A stretch of DNA of 34,828 bases from Gamarada debralockiae (Eukaryota; Ascomycota; Leotiomycetes; Helotiales; Hyphodiscaceae). The notes beneath the pieces are model-generated. The model saw nothing but the letters and a program-made list of their open reading frames with translations. It was not told the origin of the DNA and made no database searches. Below, piece after piece: positions 32,647 through 34,828 of the stretch. A program made the position numbers and the translations under genes. Within the stretch, counting starts at the first letter, position 1. Every line of letters begins with the position of its first letter. Location: NCBI GenBank assembly GCA_002803225.1, contig NXFV01000852.1:1-34828 (forward strand), given 5' to 3'.

Positions 32647-34160
32647 ATGCTTGTTAATTTGCGTTCGAACAAGAGGTGGATTGTACTGATAGCAATCCTG
32701 AGCCTGGCAGAATATCATACTTAACATACTCGTTCGATTTCTGGGGCCAACTCCAACGTCTCGCTCCATCGTTTGCGGAATCTATCCACCGTCAACCTTC
32801 ACCGTCCCCAACTCCTATGCTCTCATTCCCATCCGATTACGTTACCCACTCTTCGAACGAGCAGTGGTGCAAAGATACCTTCGGGCCTTCATATCTCGAA
32901 TTCCTCGCCTCCCATCAACTGCCGTACTGCGAATCTGGCTCGCTATCGCGTCTGCAGTGCTTCCACACCAACAGAACTAATGGCCTATGGGCTTCCGATT
33001 CCCTCTGCGTTGCACAAGGCGTAAAGCTCGACAATTTTGATGGGACCTTGAGTTTACAATGTCGACTACGCAATTTCACGGAGGAGGCACAGGCAAGGAA
33101 TAAGGAGCTGGAAGGTGTGCAGAATGTCGAGAATATGCATAGTTACTGGTTCGGGACTGGTGTTTACGAACAACTGCGGCAATGGAAAATCGAGGAGAAA
33201 GGTCAGTCCGAGTGCAACAAAGAAACTGGGAACGGCGACTGGATTTTGTTGGCCATACGGGAGGGGAATGTCAATATTTGGCACAAGCTAGCAGAATTAT
33301 GGCAGGCAATGGTGACGCTGGATACTATTCGAATGGCCGTCGACCCCTCGTCTGGACTCCCATTTCTCACGCCAACAGACCAAGTCCATATCGTTTTTGA
33401 AGACGATCGAGAAGAGCCCTTGGACGATTGGTGGACGATGATAACGGGAAATGCTCCTATGCGGAAGAGCCAGCTCGAGCCCCGATGCTATGGGAATGTG
33501 ATTCTCCCACTCGCAGGCTCAAGCTCCCCATTCTGGATCCTCATGCAAAATATCAGCCACTAAGTCTGTAAAAGCACGTTCTTACTCGACACCTTTCTTC
33601 ATCGTCTCTTCCGATATCTGCAGATTGAACGGCGCCAGCGAAGCACCGATGAACCAGTAATCACCATCATTGATCGCCAGCAGACCCGCAAGATATTCAA
33701 CCTGAGACAATATACCGACAATCTGCGACACAAATATCCCAATTTGACAATCAACCTCATCGACTTTGCTACCTTGGGTCTTCGTGATCAGGTCATCTTA
33801 GTCCAGAGCACTAATGTACTGATCGGACACCATGGAGCAGAGATGACGCACGTACTGTTCTTGCCCGAAGAATCTGCTGTGGTTGAGATTTTCCCACCTG
33901 TCTTCAGCGCTACCGGATTCCGCCAGTTAAGTAAGATACGCGGCCTAACATACTTTTCTACGCATAGCATGTGGGTAGGGGACTGGGAGAAGGAAATAAA
34001 TGCTACCAGTGGACTCACTGCCGGTCCGGCCCCTACCGATGAAACTGGATGGCAAGTGGAGGAATGGGTATATATTAAAGAGGAGGAGTTTCAAGGGCTC
34101 GTGGATGCTGCACTTCGAAGTCAGTATAACAGAGCCCTCCCGGAGGCAAATAATAATTAG
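32647..34160 (+). pseudogene. GT61-family glycosyltransferase gene with a frameshift and a stop
   Basis: ATG at 32647 starts a basic signal anchor (NLRSNKRWIVLIAILSLAEY), typical of type II Golgi proteins. The following sequence (LTYSFDFWGQLQRL) lies in another frame, so one base change near 32715 is needed. Then come WCKDTFGPSYLEFL, FHTNRTNGL, QCRLRNFTEEA, YWFGTGVYEQL, VHIVFEDDREEP and VILPLAGSSSPFW. An in-frame TAA at 33561-33563 interrupts it, and the same frame continues CKSTFLLDTFLHRLFRYL, and to the family hallmark ST-NVLIGHHGAEMTHVLFLPEESAVVEIFP, finally stopping at 34160. No intron signals surround the TAA. The family transfers GlcNAc or xylose to proteins or glycans; this DUF563/EGT-like branch includes O-GlcNAc transferase-like members. 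As written it cannot be made full-length. Confidence 0.75.
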
Positions 34161-34780
34161 CTTTGCTTAATTCACATTCAAACAGTACAATAATCTCGGC
34201 AAAAACGAGGCAGTTCGAGCCGTTTCACACGGCATTTAGGATATCTACTGCAAAGTGATGTTTGAAGGCGACAGGACGGGGAGCACCCATTGCATCTACA
34301 CGAGGCATCCTGCTGCGGGAAGACGAGGATTCATCACGTACACTCAGCTGGGCGCGTGAGACGATTGCGCATGCGAAATTCCCGGGATTCGCGGATTCGC
34401 GCCGCAGACTTTGGCGCTCTAGCGACGGAGGGCTTAGAGAGCCGAGGGTTCATGCGCAGGTTCCGGTTTCAGCGGGTCTCCGCGGTGAAATGGCCGGAAG
34501 TATGGGGATTGTTGAGCGACAAAGGTGACGCAGTGGACAAAGAGGGGTGTTGAGGCCGAGATTGGCTGAATTTCCTGCCAACGAGATGCTCACTAGCTAC
34601 CACATAAACCACTGGATCCCACTCCAGAAAAAATTCAACATTCTCAGACTGTGGTTTCCTGCTGCGCCGTCTCACGATAGCAGTCGTCATGACGAAATCC
34701 ATCCAATTCTGCCTGCCTACTTCAAACCTGCCATTCCACAACAATCTGCCTCACGAACGCTACAGACACTTCAAATCTTC

Positions 34781-34782
<2 letters not shown>
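34161..34782. other. Terminal intergenic region
   Basis: Overlapping short frames at 34262-34744 on both strands have unremarkable composition; none is supported. Confidence 0.45.

Positions 34783-34828
<46 letters not shown>
34783..34828 (+). repeat. Homopolymer of 46 C at the window end
   Basis: An unbroken run of C fills the last 46 bases. It is not a TTAGGG-type telomere repeat. It is either a simple repeat or an artefact at a contig end. Confidence 0.9.

Noticed and set aside
34262..34744. Overlapping frames at the right end
   Set aside because: Short, mutually overlapping, without family resemblance, and close to a suspect contig edge.

Overview
The window looks like nuclear DNA of a filamentous ascomycete (Pezizomycotina; the exact class cannot be fixed from this alone). 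The genes carry short spliceosomal introns of about 49-130 nt with GTRAGT-like donors, CTAAC/CTGAC-type branch sites and YAG acceptors. The families are typical of moulds: epoxide hydrolase, PTH11/rhodopsin-like membrane protein, Zn2Cys6 regulator, PAN-like surface protein, GT61, DSC-complex rhomboid-like protein. About half of the window is gene-poor and holds transposon relics and broken genes.

Layout. 1-1885: promoter and a three-exon epoxide hydrolase. 1886-4005: non-coding DNA ending in a dispersed repeat (copy A) that sits against a second repeat family. 4091-4633: a small signal-peptide/transmembrane protein gene broken by one frameshift. 5382-6600 (-): a rhodopsin-like (PTH11-type) membrane protein gene with three stops and a frameshift. 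6650-9360: no convincing gene, several dispersed repeats. 9766-10700: a type II membrane protein with a Cys-rich PAN-like ectodomain. 11440-12480: a decayed pogo/Fot1-type DDE transposase. 12850-14917: an intact 628-aa Zn2Cys6 transcription factor whose upstream DNA is itself repeat-derived. 15464-16418: a three-exon SDR oxidoreductase. 16668-17460 (-): a hypothetical acidic protein. 17461-19101: gene-free. 19102-19971: an intronless alpha/beta hydrolase. 20010-20812: a broken tubby-like gene. 20981-21111: a small palindromic (MITE-like) element lying against a truncated glutaminyl-tRNA synthetase fragment (21126-21734, -). 22657-23832: repeat copy B. 23950-25449 (-): a decayed protein kinase gene.

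From 25898 to 31242 the window becomes conserved housekeeping DNA: a DscB-like ER membrane protein (-), divergently paired with a dehydrodolichyl diphosphate synthase (+), then an ING-family PHD-finger chromatin protein (+). The right end holds a GT61 glycosyltransferase gene with two lesions (32647-34160) and stops in an uninterrupted run of 46 C, probably a contig-end artefact or simple repeat.

No CRISPR, tRNA or rRNA gene was recognised, and no biosynthetic gene cluster with a core enzyme is present. The most unusual aspect is the density of single-copy-type genes caught at different stages of decay between repeat copies, next to a compact conserved block. The individual family calls rest on motif recognition by eye, not on a database search.
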